A stretch of DNA of 64,000 nt from Streptomyces californicus (GTDB lineage: Bacteria; Actinomycetota; Actinomycetes; Streptomycetales; Streptomycetaceae). The position numbers and the translations under genes were made by a program. The notes below the pieces were generated by a model. It was not told the DNA's origin. It saw only the letters and a program-made list of their open reading frames with translations, and did no database searches. Position 1 is the first letter of the stretch, and the number at the start of each line of letters is the position of its first letter. The stretch lies in contig NZ_JNZZ01000008.1 in the NCBI RefSeq assembly GCF_000717645.1, positions 372,001 through 436,000 on the forward strand, read 5' to 3'. This document shows positions 36,530-46,726 of the stretch, piece after piece.

Positions 36530-38020
36530 TCAGCAGTGGCCGGGGCGGGCGTACACGGTGATCTGTGCTCGCGTCACCCTGCGCGTGCCGCACTCCTCGA
36601 AGCGCGCACGGAGGACGGCTTCCTTGGCGTCCCGGCGCCCGGTGGAGTCGCGTGGTTCTCCGAACACGTCCCGGACGGCGACGACGCGCCGCTGGGCGGT
36701 GAGCCGTTCCCGGATCACCGCCGGTGCGAGTTCGGCGCCGAAGAGGGTGCCCGAGGCGGCGGGGGAGTCCGCCAGCGCCACATCGTCGAGCTCCGCGTAC
36801 CCATCGGGCGTGGCGAGGACCCAGGCGCGACGGGCCGGGAGGAAGACCAGCCCGTCGCCGGGCGCACCCATCTCCCGTACGGCTTCGGCGACGGCGGTCA
36901 CGTCGTCCGACCGGCTCGCCGGGGTCCGCAGCTCGCGGGAGGCGGGCAGCACGGCGAGGGTGACGAGCGCGGAGGCGACGGCGACGACCGGAACGGGGAG
37001 ACGCGGTCCGCGGAGGGGGCCGCGAGCGCGGAGGCGAGTGAGGACGTGGCGGAGGGCCCGGTCCAGGGCGGCCCCGGTGAGCAGGGCGAGACCGATGGAT
37101 CCGTAGAGGACGTACCGGTCCACGTACAGGGGGCGCAGCGGGGAGAGGGCCAGCAGAAGGCCCGCCGGGAGGAGCAGCAGGGGGAGGGCGAGCGCGGGAA
37201 CGCCCCCTGCCGCCGTTGTGCCGCCGCCGGTCCGGCCGCTCAGGAGGAGGAGCGCGCAGGCCACGCCGACAGCGGAGACGACGGCCTGATCGACGAGGTC
37301 GGACAGGGCCGGGGCGGCGATCCAGGACACCTGTCCGGACTGAGTGGCGCTGACGAGTGCGAGCGGGGCCAGTGAGGCGCTCACGACGGACGCGGTCGTG
37401 GCCCAGGGGCGGAGCCCGGTCCGGGAGAGGGCCGCGGTGACGCCGTGGGCGACCAGGCCCAGGACGGCGAAGGCGTGCACCAGGCACGCCACCAGCATGA
37501 CGGCCCCGTATCCCGCCCATCGGAACCGGCGCCCGAACTGCTGCGCTCCGAGCCATGACCGCCGCTCGCCGCGTGCCGCCCGCCGTTTCCGGCTGCCGGC
37601 GTCGAGGGCGTCCAGCAGCAGCCACGTGCCCCACGTCATGAGGGCGCAGACGAGAGCGTACGAGCGGCCCTCCTGGGCGTACCGCTGCAGGGAGGGGAGC
37701 AGAGCCAGGACGAGCCCCGCGAACAGGCCCGCACGCGGGCCGGCCAGGCGGCGTCCGAGCAGGCCGACCCCGGCCGCCGTCGCGGCGACGGCGAGCACCG
37801 AGGGGAGCCGGAGGGCGACCGTGCCGCCCTCCCAGAGAGCGAACACGGCGTGCATGAGGAAGTAGTGCAGACCGTGCACGACGTCGGCCTCCGCCAGCAG
37901 CCGCGCGATGTCCGAGGTGCTCCGGTGGGCCACTTCGTAGGTGACGGCCTCGTCGCTCCACAGGGAGTCCTGCCGCCGGATGCCCCAGAACCCCAGGGCG
38001 AGCGCGGCCGCGGCGGGCAC
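36530..38020 (-). CDS. GT39/ArnT-like membrane glycosyltransferase
   Basis: This 496-aa polytopic protein has about 10-11 membrane helices. The first is followed by DSLWSDEAVTYEVAHRS, where the Asp/Glu pair is the conserved acidic site of lipid-linked-sugar transferases of the GT-C fold. The arrangement HGLHYFLMHAVFALW and YAQEGRSYALVCAL also fits that family. A soluble C-terminal domain of about 110 residues follows the last helix. Start GTG 38020 is the first possible in frame. Donor is probably a polyprenyl-phosphate sugar; the acceptor is unknown. It converges with the HEAT-repeat gene. Confidence 0.8.
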   Translation of the reverse strand: MPAAAALALGFWGIRRQDSLWSDEAVTYEVAHRSTSDIARLLAEADVVHGLHYFLMHAVFALWEGGTVALRLPSVLAVAATAAGVGLLGRRLAGPRAGLFAGLVLALLPSLQRYAQEGRSYALVCALMTWGTWLLLDALDAGSRKRRAARGERRSWLGAQQFGRRFRWAGYGAVMLVACLVHAFAVLGLVAHGVTAALSRTGLRPWATTASVVSASLAPLALVSATQSGQVSWIAAPALSDLVDQAVVSAVGVACALLLLSGRTGGGTTAAGGVPALALPLLLLPAGLLLALSPLRPLYVDRYVLYGSIGLALLTGAALDRALRHVLTRLRARGPLRGPRLPVPVVAVASALVTLAVLPASRELRTPASRSDDVTAVAEAVREMGAPGDGLVFLPARRAWVLATPDGYAELDDVALADSPAASGTLFGAELAPAVIRERLTAQRRVVAVRDVFGEPRDSTGRRDAKEAVLRARFEECGTRRVTRAQITVYARPGHC

Positions 38021-38269
38021 GAGGGCGGGGGCGAGCGCACGGGCTCGGCGCTCTGGCCGGCCCGCTGCGGCGGACGGTCTCCCGCGCGCCGGCGGAGGAG
38101 TGAGGGCGGCCCGGGACGCGGGTGAGGGTGCGGTGGCGATGGTCGGCTCCGGAGGCGGGCGGGTCTCGTACCGGCGCTGCGGGAGGCCGCCGCCGCGTCA
38201 CCGACCGGACCGGGGAGCCGGCCGTCGAGCGGGTCGGCGGGGCAGGAGCCGGGGGGACCGGCGGATCGG

Positions 38270-41200
38270 GTGCCGAGCGGGTCGGCAGGGCGGGTGCCGG
38301 GCGGCCAGGCGGATCGGGTGCCGGTCGGACCCGCGTCCGTTCCGCCGGGCAGGACGCCGGTCGAGCGGCCCTCCGCCATCAGGATTCTGACGCCGGGGGA
38401 GCACCCCTCCCGCGTCGCCCCGGCTCTGTTCGCGGATGACGCGGTCGTGCTGGTGGACCAGTTCGAAGAGGTGTTCACGCTCTGCCGGAGCCAGACGGAG
38501 CGGACGGACTTCATCGAGCTGATCGCCACCGCGCGGGCCCGTGTCGTGATCGCCGTCCGGTCGGACTTCTACGGTCGGTGCGCCGAGTTCGCGTCCCTGG
38601 CCCTCGCGCTGCGGCCCTCCACCCTCCTCCTCGGCCCCATGACGTCGGAGCAACTGCGACAGGCGATCGTCGGCCCGGCGACTGCGGAACGTCTGATCGT
38701 GGAGCGGGAGTTGACCGCCCGGATCCTCGCCGACGTGGAAGGCGAACCGGGTGGGCTCCCGCTGATGTCGCACGCCCTGCTGGAGGTCTGGCACAGGCGG
38801 CGGGGCCGGACGATGACCGTGGCCGCGTACGAGGAGATCGGCGGTGTACGGGGCGCGATCGCCCATACGGCCGAGGCCCTGTTCGCCGGCTTCGACGACG
38901 TACGGGCGCGGACCGCCCGCACGCTGCTGTTGCGGCTCGTCACGCCGGGAGGCGGTACCGCGGACACCGGTCGCCCGGTCGCCCGCAGCGAACTGACAGG
39001 CATGGAGGGACTGGACCACGCGGAGCAGGTGCTGGAACTCCTGCTGAGAGCGCGTCTGTTGACCGCCGACTCCGACACGGTGAGCCTGGCCCATGAAGCG
39101 CTCATCGGGGCGTGGCCCCGGTTGCGTTCATGGATCGAGGCGGACCGTGAACTGCTGCGCCTGCAGAGAAGGTTGACGGAGGCCGCGGCGACGTGGACCG
39201 ATCTGGGGCGGGATCCCGGCGCTCTGTACCGGGGGAGCCAACTGGAGTCGGCGGTCGAGGCGTTCGGCAACGAAGCCGCCGATGTGCGCGCGCTCACGCC
39301 CCACGGCCGCGCGAGCGGGCTGACGTCCGTCGAGCGGGCGTTCCTGACGGCCGGCCTCGCCGCGTACGAGGGGGAGCGGCGCGCTTCCGCCCGGGCGGCG
39401 CGTGTGCTGCGCGGGCTCGTCGCCGCCCTGTCGGTGCTGCTCTGCCTGGCCGTGGTCGCCGGACTCACCGCCCGCGAGCAGAGCCGTACGGCTGACCGCA
39501 GGGCGGACGAGGCGGAGGCCCGCAGGATCGCGGCCGTGGCGGGTACGCTGCGCCGCTCGGACCCCCGGGCCGCCCTGCGGCTGAGCGTGGCCGCCTGGCG
39601 TATCGCCGATGTTCCGGAGACCCGGGAAGCGTTGTACGGCGCCGCCGCCCAGCGTGAGGTGGGCCTGCTCGAAGCGGGGTCCGGTGGCGGGGGCCCGGAC
39701 CGAAATGACACCTGGCGGCGGCTCAGCCAGGACGGTCGCACGCTCACCGTGGTGGGCCCGGACCGCACCCGGCGCTGGGACGTCGCGACGGGCCGCCCGC
39801 TGCCCGATCTGCCGGGCCCGGGGCGGCAGGCCGCGTCCATCGTGGCGGTCAGCCCCGACACGGGCACGGTCGCCCTCCGGACCCCCGGGGGTGTGCGGTT
39901 GTGGGACCTCGCCGCCGGGGGGTTCGCGGGGGGCGCGTTCGGCCCGCCGGGCGACGAGGTCGATGCGTGGTTCGGCGCGGCCGCGCGCACGGTCGTCGTG
40001 CACCGGCGCGGGGGACCGGTCCAGGTCTGGGACGCGCGCGAGGGCCGGATGTCGCTCGATACGGGGCGGAGCCGGGGGGAGGTCCGGGCCCTGGCGGTCG
40101 CGCGGGAGGGGCCGCTGCTCGCTTTCTGCCCGGACGGTGACGTGCTCCAGGTGTGGGACGTACACGCGGGCCGCGAGCTGTCGACGCCCTGGGCGGCGGA
40201 GGCCGACGTGTGCGGCCGGGGCGAGTTCCAGTTCACCCCGGACGGGCGGGCGCTCGCGGTCGGCGTCCCGTCCGGGGTGAGGAGCTGGGAGGTGCGGTCG
40301 GGGCGGGAGCGCCCGCGGATCCGCACGGAGGGCGCGGGGCGGACGGCGGCGGGGACCGTCCCGGACGCGGCGTTCAGCGCGGACGGGTCCCTCGTCGCGA
40401 CGCTGGCCGCCGGGTCACTGCTGCTCTGGTCCGCCGACGACCCGTCCACCCCGCTCTTCCGCCACCGGGTCCCCGCGTCGAGCACGAGCGAGCTGACCCT
40501 CGATGTGGAGAACGGGGTGGTCCGCTACACGGCGGGCGACAACCTTGCCAGCGCGGTGCACACCGTCTCCCTGACCGGCGTCGCATCGGGCGAGGGGCGG
40601 CAGCACGGCGTCGGGCAGCACGGCGATCAGCGGCAGGGCGGTACGCGGCAGGGCGGCGAGCAGGACGGCGGCGGGCAGGAAGACCCGCGAGGCGAGGGCG
40701 AGCAGGCAGCCGCCCGGGAGGGCGGGCGGAAGGACGGCCGGGGAGTCCGCTTCGACGCGGCCCGGTTCAACCAGGACGGCACGAGACTCCTCACCGTGCG
40801 CCCGGGGAGGGTCGAGCTCCGCGACGGGGCGACGGGCGGTCTGCACGACGCCTTCGCGGCCGCACCGGCCTGTAGCGGCTGCCCGCCCGTTCCGCCGACG
40901 TCCTTCAGCCCGGACGGCCGGACCCTGGCCTACGTGAGCGCGCCGGACACCGTCACCCTGCGCACGACCGGCCCGCGCCCCTCGGTGACGGCCCTCCCCT
41001 CGCTCTCCGGCGTCGACGGCATCGCGGCCGGAGGCCCGCACTCGGCGGTCGTGACCCGGATGTCGTACGGAGTCGACCTCCTGGCCCGGGACGTACCCCG
41101 GAGGACGCTTCCGCGTGAGCGGTACGGACGGCTCCGCGACCGTGACCGGAGCGGCAGGATCATCACGGACGAACGCCGGCTGATCGTTCCGGGCAGCGCC

Positions 41201-41710
41201 GGTGGAAAGGCGAGCGCGGTTGCCGTCATGCGGGGCGAAGGCCCGGCGGAGACAGCCGCGTTCAGCCCGGACGGCCGCTATCTCGCCATGAGCGACCACG
41301 AGGGCCGCGTCACGCTGTGGGACGGTGACGGCAGGACCCGGCTGGCGGTCCTCACCGCCGGTGCGGAGGCGGGTACGGGGCAGGAGAGGGGGCCCTCGGC
41401 TCTGGCGTTCTCGGCGGACGGCGCGGTGGTGGCGGTGGGCGACGCTGACGGCGGGTTGCGCTTCTGGCCCACGGACGCCCCCAGGTCGGCGGGCTCCCCG
41501 CTTCCCCCGGCGGACGGCCCGGTCCTCGCCCTCGCCTTCGGTCCGGACGCCTCCCACGTGCGGGTGGCGACTTCCCGCACCCCGGTCCGTACGTACCCGC
41601 TGGGCCTGGAACGTACGGCCGCGTCGGTGTGCGCGAGGGCGGGCGGCGGGATGACCCGGCAGGAGTGGGCGTTGTACCTGCCGGCCGTCACGTACCGCGC
41701 CACGTGCTGA
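38270..41710 (+). CDS. nSTAND1-WD40 protein lacking the Walker A half (5'-truncated)
   Basis: This 1146-aa reading frame enters the STAND NTPase partway, at RPSAIRILTPGEHP, then Walker B VVLVDQFEEVFTLC (about 58-72), PLMSHALLEVWHRR, and a winged-helix region. A membrane helix (about 378-402, VAALSVLLCLAVVAGLTA) and WD40-type blades (about 482-1140, e.g. FSPDGRTLAYVS and FSADGAVVAVGDADGGLRFW) follow. A complete family member would have about 150-250 more N-terminal residues including the P-loop and usually an effector domain; none is found upstream. The 38200-38360 stretch is degenerate GGATCGGGTGCCG-type repeats instead. A Q/G/E-rich insert (about 774-826) interrupts one blade. Without Walker A it may be inactive. 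Confidence 0.82.
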   Translation: MPSGSAGRVPGGQADRVPVGPASVPPGRTPVERPSAIRILTPGEHPSRVAPALFADDAVVLVDQFEEVFTLCRSQTERTDFIELIATARARVVIAVRSDFYGRCAEFASLALALRPSTLLLGPMTSEQLRQAIVGPATAERLIVERELTARILADVEGEPGGLPLMSHALLEVWHRRRGRTMTVAAYEEIGGVRGAIAHTAEALFAGFDDVRARTARTLLLRLVTPGGGTADTGRPVARSELTGMEGLDHAEQVLELLLRARLLTADSDTVSLAHEALIGAWPRLRSWIEADRELLRLQRRLTEAAATWTDLGRDPGALYRGSQLESAVEAFGNEAADVRALTPHGRASGLTSVERAFLTAGLAAYEGERRASARAARVLRGLVAALSVLLCLAVVAGLTAREQSRTADRRADEAEARRIAAVAGTLRRSDPRAALRLSVAAWRIADVPETREALYGAAAQREVGLLEAGSGGGGPDRNDTWRRLSQDGRTLTVVGPDRTRRWDVATGRPLPDLPGPGRQAASIVAVSPDTGTVALRTPGGVRLWDLAAGGFAGGAFGPPGDEVDAWFGAAARTVVVHRRGGPVQVWDAREGRMSLDTGRSRGEVRALAVAREGPLLAFCPDGDVLQVWDVHAGRELSTPWAAEADVCGRGEFQFTPDGRALAVGVPSGVRSWEVRSGRERPRIRTEGAGRTAAGTVPDAAFSADGSLVATLAAGSLLLWSADDPSTPLFRHRVPASSTSELTLDVENGVVRYTAGDNLASAVHTVSLTGVASGEGRQHGVGQHGDQRQGGTRQGGEQDGGGQEDPRGEGEQAAAREGGRKDGRGVRFDAARFNQDGTRLLTVRPGRVELRDGATGGLHDAFAAAPACSGCPPVPPTSFSPDGRTLAYVSAPDTVTLRTTGPRPSVTALPSLSGVDGIAAGGPHSAVVTRMSYGVDLLARDVPRRTLPRERYGRLRDRDRSGRIITDERRLIVPGSAGGKASAVAVMRGEGPAETAAFSPDGRYLAMSDHEGRVTLWDGDGRTRLAVLTAGAEAGTGQERGPSALAFSADGAVVAVGDADGGLRFWPTDAPRSAGSPLPPADGPVLALAFGPDASHVRVATSRTPVRTYPLGLERTAASVCARAGGGMTRQEWALYLPAVTYRATC

Positions 41711-41931
41711 GCACGTACTGAAGAGGCGGCACGGGACGACGGTCATGTGCACGTCGTCCGGCGCCGGCGCCTGGGGCCTTCCGGCCGGAGTACGGGGGTA
41801 CCGCACCATCCCCTCGCTCCGTGATGGAGCTGTCCTGTGACGACCGTCACCACGAATTCTCCGGGGGCGTGTCGACCGGATGGGCGGCGGCGGGCGTATA
41901 CCCGGTGAAGCGAAAGACCCGGGAGCGACAT

Positions 41932-42435
41932 GTGACCGTCGAGGAGTTCGAAGAGTTCTACGCCCAGGCGGTCGCGCGGCTCACAGGACAGCTGTACGTG
42001 ATGACCGGCGACCTCCAGGAGGCGCAGGACGTCGTGCAGGAAGCGTTCGTCAAGGCGTGGGTGCGGCGGGGGCGGCTGGAGCGTGAGGGGCAGCCCGAGG
42101 CGTGGATCCGTACCGTCGCCTGGCGGCTCGCGGTGAGCCGTTGGCGCTTCCGGCGGCGCTCCGCGGACGCGTGGGGCCTGGGGAGCGGGCGGTCGCCGGA
42201 GCACGTGGAGCCGCCGGGGCCGGACCACGTGGCGCTGGTCGCCGCGCTCCGGGAGCTGCCCGCCCAGCAGCGGCGGACGTTGACCCTGCACTACCTGTGC
42301 GACCTCACGGTCGAGCAGATCGCCGGGGAGACCGGGCTTTCCACCAGCACGATCAAGACGCATCTGGTTCGCGGCAGGGCGGCGCTCGCGCACCGGCTGC
42401 AGGACCCCCGCATCGAGGAGGCACGTGATGTCTGA
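41932..42435 (+). CDS. ECF-type RNA polymerase sigma factor
   Basis: This 167-aa SigE-like sigma-70 family protein has region 2 (FYAQAVARLTGQLYVMTGDLQEAQDVVQEAFVKAW) and region 4 helix-turn-helix (LPAQQRRTLTLHYLCDLTVEQIAGETGLSTSTIKTHLVRGRAAL). Start GTG 41932 follows GGGAGCG at good spacing; the longer in-frame start at 41821 adds a stretch without sigma-factor character. It overlaps the following gene by 8 bases. The next gene encodes a single-pass membrane protein that is a candidate partner or anti-sigma-like factor. Confidence 0.92.
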   Translation: MTVEEFEEFYAQAVARLTGQLYVMTGDLQEAQDVVQEAFVKAWVRRGRLEREGQPEAWIRTVAWRLAVSRWRFRRRSADAWGLGSGRSPEHVEPPGPDHVALVAALRELPAQQRRTLTLHYLCDLTVEQIAGETGLSTSTIKTHLVRGRAALAHRLQDPRIEEARDV

Positions 42436-42919
42436 ACGGCGGGATCCGTTGCGGTCCCTGTTCCGGGAGGCCGGCGAGTTCGGGCAGATCCGCGCCGAAG
42501 CGGACGACGCGGCGAGGATCACCCAGCGCGGCATGCGCGCCCAGCGCCGGCGGATGGCCGCGGTCGCGGTGGGCGTCTGCCTGGTCGTGGGCGGGGGTGG
42601 CGCCGCGGCGGTGGGCCTGCTGCCGGTACGGCCGCAGCCCGTCGCCCCGGCCACCGACCCGACGCCCAGCTACCCGTCGCCCGTCCCCTCCGAGCGCCTG
42701 CCGACCGATCCGCCGTCGCCGAGCACCACGCTGCCGAACGACACGTCACCGGGGGAGGCGGGGAGTTCGGGGGCGGAGGACCCCACCGGCCTGCCCACGC
42801 GGACGGCCATGAGCAGGACCACGACGCCGCAGTCACCGCCGTCGGACACGGCCCCGGCCACCGTCAGGACGTCGGCCACCACGTCCGCGACGACGGACGG
42901 CTCCGGCCCGGTGCCCTGA
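42428..42919 (+). CDS. Single-pass membrane protein co-translated with the sigma factor
   Basis: This 163-aa protein has an N-terminal cytoplasmic segment (about 1-42, many Arg), one membrane helix (about 43-65, AAVAVGVCLVVGGGGAAAVGLL) and a Pro/Ser/Thr-rich extracytoplasmic tail (about 70-163). Start ATG 42428 follows GGAGG and lies within the sigma-factor stop region. Position and topology match the membrane proteins that accompany SigE-type sigma factors; whether it binds the sigma factor is inference. It has no HxxxCxxC zinc-binding anti-sigma motif. Confidence 0.78.
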   Translation: MSERRDPLRSLFREAGEFGQIRAEADDAARITQRGMRAQRRRMAAVAVGVCLVVGGGGAAAVGLLPVRPQPVAPATDPTPSYPSPVPSERLPTDPPSPSTTLPNDTSPGEAGSSGAEDPTGLPTRTAMSRTTTPQSPPSDTAPATVRTSATTSATTDGSGPVP

Positions 42920-43039
42920 CCCCGGGGCCGGGCCCCCTACGCTTCTCCCGCGCCCCGGCGGCTACCGGGCCATCCCGTACACCCCCGTACGCCCCATGCC
43001 CCACCCTGCCTCGGCGCACCCGCGAGGCGCGCCCGAAAG

Positions 43040-44440
43040 GTGCCTGAGTTGACCACGCTGTCCCCCGGACCACGTCCCCCGTCCCCCGCCCCCCGGTCCC
43101 CGTCCCCCGGACCTCTGCCGCCCGCCACCCGCCCGTCGATCCCCGCGCCCCGGACCTCTGTGCGTTCCCAACCGTGCGGGCCCCTCGCGCCGCCGGACGG
43201 CCGAGGCCCTGCCGTACCGCCCGGGGGGCAGGGGCACGACACGGGTCCCGGGCCCGGGGGGTGGATCAGGCGGACGGCGGCGCGGCTGGACTCCGCCGAC
43301 CGCACGGCGCTCGGGCTCTACCTCCTGACCCGCATATCCCTGGCGATCACGGCCCACCTCGCCCGCTGGCTCTTCCCCGGCCAGTCCGGCGCCCGGGAGG
43401 CGGCCCCGGTCCTGGCGCCCTTCCAGCACTGGGACGCGAACCACTACCTCCACATAGCGCGCGACGGCTACTTCCCGGCGGGCGAAGGGCCGTGGATCAG
43501 CGGCTGGGACAGCCGGGAGGCGTTCTTCCCCGGCTATCCCCTCACCCTGCGGGCCGTGCACGCGGTCGTCCCGGACTGGACGGCCGCCGGTCTGCTGATC
43601 TCGTTCGCCGCCGGGGCCGTGGCGGTCGTGGCGCTGGCCCGTATCGCACGGGCGTACCTCCCGGACAGCGCGGCGGGCTCCCGTACGGTGCTCTTCCTCC
43701 TCCTCTCGCCGTGCGCGGTGTTCCTGGCGGTCGGCTACACGGAGGCGCTGTTCCTCGCGTTCGCGCTGCCCGCGTGGCTGGCGGCGACGCACCACCGGTG
43801 GGCGCTCGCCGCCGTACTGACCACGCTGGGAACGACGGTGCGGATCAGCGGCCTGTTCCTCGCGGCGGCCATCGGGCTGCTGTTCATCCTGGCCACGGCC
43901 AAGGGGAAGTCGGCAGCACCCGGGCGGGAGGGGCGGCGGAGCTGGTGGGCGGCGGGCTGGACGCTGCTTCCGGCGCTGCCCCCGGCCGCGTACAGCTGGT
44001 ACCTGCACGCGCACACCGGCGACTGGATGGCGTGGAAGCACGCGCAGGAACGCGGCTGGTACCGCACGTTCCACACGCCCTGGGAGGCTTGGGGAAACAC
44101 GTGGACCGGGGCGTTCGGCCACACCCAGTCGACCGGCTACGCGCTCATGTTCCAGGCTGAGTTGGCGGCGATGCTGGTGGGGCTCGCGCTGGTCGCCGTC
44201 CTGCTGTACCGGCGTCGCTGGCCCGAGGCGGTGTACGTCATCCTCAGCCTGTGGGCGCTCGGAACCTCGTACTGGTACACCTCCGTCCCCCGCGCGACGC
44301 TGCTGTGGTGGCCGCTGTGGATCGGCCTGGCGGCGCTGAGCCTGCGCCGGCCGTGGTTCCGGACGGCGTACCTGTGCGTGGCGGCCCCGGTGACGACGCT
44401 GGTCGCCCTGGCGTTCCTGACGGGGAGATGGGCGGGGTGA
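43040..44440 (+). CDS. PIG-V-like membrane mannosyltransferase family protein
   Basis: This 466-aa polytopic protein starts with a 70-residue Pro/Ser-rich disordered region and has about 9-10 membrane helices. FQHWDANHYLHIARDGYF, with the acidic pair after the first helix, and REAFFPGYPLTLRA are conserved PIG-V/GT76-like segments seen in actinobacterial homologues. Start GTG 43040 is uncertain; a TTG at 43049 has a better-placed AAAGGTG. Substrates are probably polyprenyl-phosphate mannose and an envelope glycan or protein. Confidence 0.82.
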   Translation: MPELTTLSPGPRPPSPAPRSPSPGPLPPATRPSIPAPRTSVRSQPCGPLAPPDGRGPAVPPGGQGHDTGPGPGGWIRRTAARLDSADRTALGLYLLTRISLAITAHLARWLFPGQSGAREAAPVLAPFQHWDANHYLHIARDGYFPAGEGPWISGWDSREAFFPGYPLTLRAVHAVVPDWTAAGLLISFAAGAVAVVALARIARAYLPDSAAGSRTVLFLLLSPCAVFLAVGYTEALFLAFALPAWLAATHHRWALAAVLTTLGTTVRISGLFLAAAIGLLFILATAKGKSAAPGREGRRSWWAAGWTLLPALPPAAYSWYLHAHTGDWMAWKHAQERGWYRTFHTPWEAWGNTWTGAFGHTQSTGYALMFQAELAAMLVGLALVAVLLYRRRWPEAVYVILSLWALGTSYWYTSVPRATLLWWPLWIGLAALSLRRPWFRTAYLCVAAPVTTLVALAFLTGRWAG

Positions 44441-44539
44441 CGTCTCTGGCGGGGGCCGGGCGGGCTGCGTCGGGGCGGGCGGGGCGAGGCGGGAGGGCGC
44501 GAAAAGGGAGGAGCGGGACCGTTCCGGTGCCGCGCGGCC

Positions 44540-46726
44540 CTACGTCTCGGCTTCCTCCCCGCCCGCGGACGACGCCTCTCGGGCGCGCCGCCACTCGCCG
44601 AGGCGCTCCCGTGACCACAGGGTCCAGGGGTGTTCGGCTCCCAGCACGCGTGCTCGTGCGTCCGTGATCCGTTCCGCCTCCTCCACCGCCTCGTCGATCC
44701 GGCCGACCTCGCCGAGGGCACGGCTGTGCAGCGAACGGGCGGCGAGGGTCTTCGGGTGGTCGAGCCCGTAGGCGTGTTCGCACCCGGCGACGGCGGAGCG
44801 GACATGCGGCAGGGCCGCGGGCTGCCGACCCGCGGTGATCAGGGCGAAGCCGAGGTTCAGTTCGGCGTCCAGGGCGATGGGGTGACCGGGGCCGACCACA
44901 CGGTGGCAGTCCGCCAGCAACGCCGTACCGACCGCCGGATCCGTCTCCGGACCGGCGGTGAACTCCAGCAGGCAGGTCCGTGCCACGAGCGTCGACGGAT
45001 GGGCGGCGCCGAGTGCGGCGGTCCGGCCCTCCACCGCTCGCCGCACCAGAGCCGCCGCCGCGTCCTTCTGGTCGAGGACCCAGGCGAGCACCGGGGACAG
45101 CCCCGCACAGCTCTCCAGCGTCTCGACGGCCCGCTCGCCGAACGCGGCGGTGCAGTCGGCCAGGGCGAGGCGGTGGACCGCCTCCGCCTCCTCGTACCGG
45201 CCCAGGCGGTAGAGGGACCGCCCCGTCCGCTGGCGGACCGCGATCACCGCGGGGTGGTTCGCCCCCAGCGCCGTCGTCCCGCAGGCCACCGCCTCCTGCG
45301 CCACCGACAGGGCGGACGCGTAGTCGCCGGCCCGGTGGAGCGCGACGGCCAGCCGCAACGTGCACTCCAGCACGCGTGCCACGGTCGCCCGCCCCACCCC
45401 CGGCCACTGCGTCGCACGCCGCAGCAGCGCGAGGGCGTGCGGTACGTACGGGGCGAGGGCCGGATCATCGCGCTTCCACGGCCGGGACACCTCCGGCAGC
45501 ACCGGCAGGAGCAGGTCAGCGGCCGTGGCCACCAGCACGTCACGCTGATCGGCGGGAGTGCCCCGGGCGATGCTCTCCAGCAGTACGCCGTGGGTCCGCA
45601 GACAGCGGGGCGGTCCGGGAACCAGGCGGGTGAGCGAGTGGTCGATGAGCCCGCGCAGCGCCGACTCGACCCGGGCCCGGGGCACCACCGGGTCGATGCC
45701 CGGACCCGCCAGCAGAGCGAGGGGCAGCGGGTCGTGGGACCAGCACCCGAGCAGCCGGACCAGCGCCGTGGATTCCGGCAGCCCGTGGGCGCGGAGGGAG
45801 GCCAGTGACAACTCCCAGGTGCTGCTGGCGAGATGGCGGGACGCGTCGGCTCCGCTGTACGCCGCACCCTGGTCCAGGAGCGCTATGGGATCGATGTCGT
45901 CGCCCTGCTGCAGGGCGCGTCCGTACTCGGCCAGACTCCACGGGCTGATCACCTGATGGGCCAGATAGCCGCCCGCCAGGGTGAGGGCCAGAGGGAGCCG
46001 GCCCAGCCGGTCGGCGATCTTCGCGGCCTCCTCCGGGGTGCCCCGGTCCGGCGCCAGATCGCACAGCACCTGGGCCGCGTCCTCCCGGGGCAGCACACCG
46101 ACGTGGTGCAGGGTCGCCCCGGGCCACCAATGGGAGGCGACCTGCCGGGTGGTGACCAGGGTGATGCCCGCCGGACTGGTGCGCAGCCAGTTGCCTTCGC
46201 GCAGGATGGCGGGGTCGTCGGCGTTGTCGATCACCAGCAGCCACGGTTGCGCGGACCGGTCCAGCCGATCCCATACGAGGTCGGCCGCCGCTCTCAACCC
46301 AGCTCGTGCCGCCGTGAGTTCGCCCTCGCTCGCACCACGGTCGGCGGCCACGGCGAGCATGCCCGCCCGCAAGGACGCCAGGTCGGGGGCGTTCACCCAC
46401 AGGCCGACACGGCCGCCTTCGGTCGTCGCCGTACGGAAGACCTCCGAGGCGACGGCCGTCTTGCCGCACCCGCCGAGGCCGTGGAGCACGAAGACCTGCT
46501 CCCCTCCGTCCTCCGCCAGGGCGGTGCGCAGCCGCGTCATCAGCTCCAGCCGGTCGCGCAGGACGACCGGCGCGCGCCCCACCGCCGGCCGCCTGACGGA
46601 GTCGGGTGTGGCGCCTGACGGTTCGGCGGGGGAACCGTGGTGGTGGTGCTCGGTGATGTGCTGGTCGCCCTGGCTCTGATAGACGCGGCCGTTGTCCTCC
46701 GCCCGCCCCTCGGTCGGCCCGCTCAC
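44540..46726 (-). CDS. NB-ARC/STAND NTPase-TPR protein
   Basis: This 728-aa protein has an N-terminal short motif RVYQSQGDQHITEHHHHG (about 14-31). The NB-ARC NTPase has P-loop GLGGCGKT (about 83-90), Walker B WLLVIDNADD and ITLVTTRQ sensor region. Winged-helix segments follow, then tetratricopeptide-like repeats from about residue 480 (ALSVAQEAVACGTTALGANHPAVIAVRQRTGRSLY and related units with GxxHP). It starts with GTG overlapping the stop of the upstream gene (GTGA). This architecture is typical of bacterial NLR-like signal-transduction or defence proteins. The same peptide motif occurs at the C-terminus of the upstream partner, which links the two. Confidence 0.88.
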   Translation of the reverse strand: MSGPTEGRAEDNGRVYQSQGDQHITEHHHHGSPAEPSGATPDSVRRPAVGRAPVVLRDRLELMTRLRTALAEDGGEQVFVLHGLGGCGKTAVASEVFRTATTEGGRVGLWVNAPDLASLRAGMLAVAADRGASEGELTAARAGLRAAADLVWDRLDRSAQPWLLVIDNADDPAILREGNWLRTSPAGITLVTTRQVASHWWPGATLHHVGVLPREDAAQVLCDLAPDRGTPEEAAKIADRLGRLPLALTLAGGYLAHQVISPWSLAEYGRALQQGDDIDPIALLDQGAAYSGADASRHLASSTWELSLASLRAHGLPESTALVRLLGCWSHDPLPLALLAGPGIDPVVPRARVESALRGLIDHSLTRLVPGPPRCLRTHGVLLESIARGTPADQRDVLVATAADLLLPVLPEVSRPWKRDDPALAPYVPHALALLRRATQWPGVGRATVARVLECTLRLAVALHRAGDYASALSVAQEAVACGTTALGANHPAVIAVRQRTGRSLYRLGRYEEAEAVHRLALADCTAAFGERAVETLESCAGLSPVLAWVLDQKDAAAALVRRAVEGRTAALGAAHPSTLVARTCLLEFTAGPETDPAVGTALLADCHRVVGPGHPIALDAELNLGFALITAGRQPAALPHVRSAVAGCEHAYGLDHPKTLAARSLHSRALGEVGRIDEAVEEAERITDARARVLGAEHPWTLWSRERLGEWRRAREASSAGGEEAET

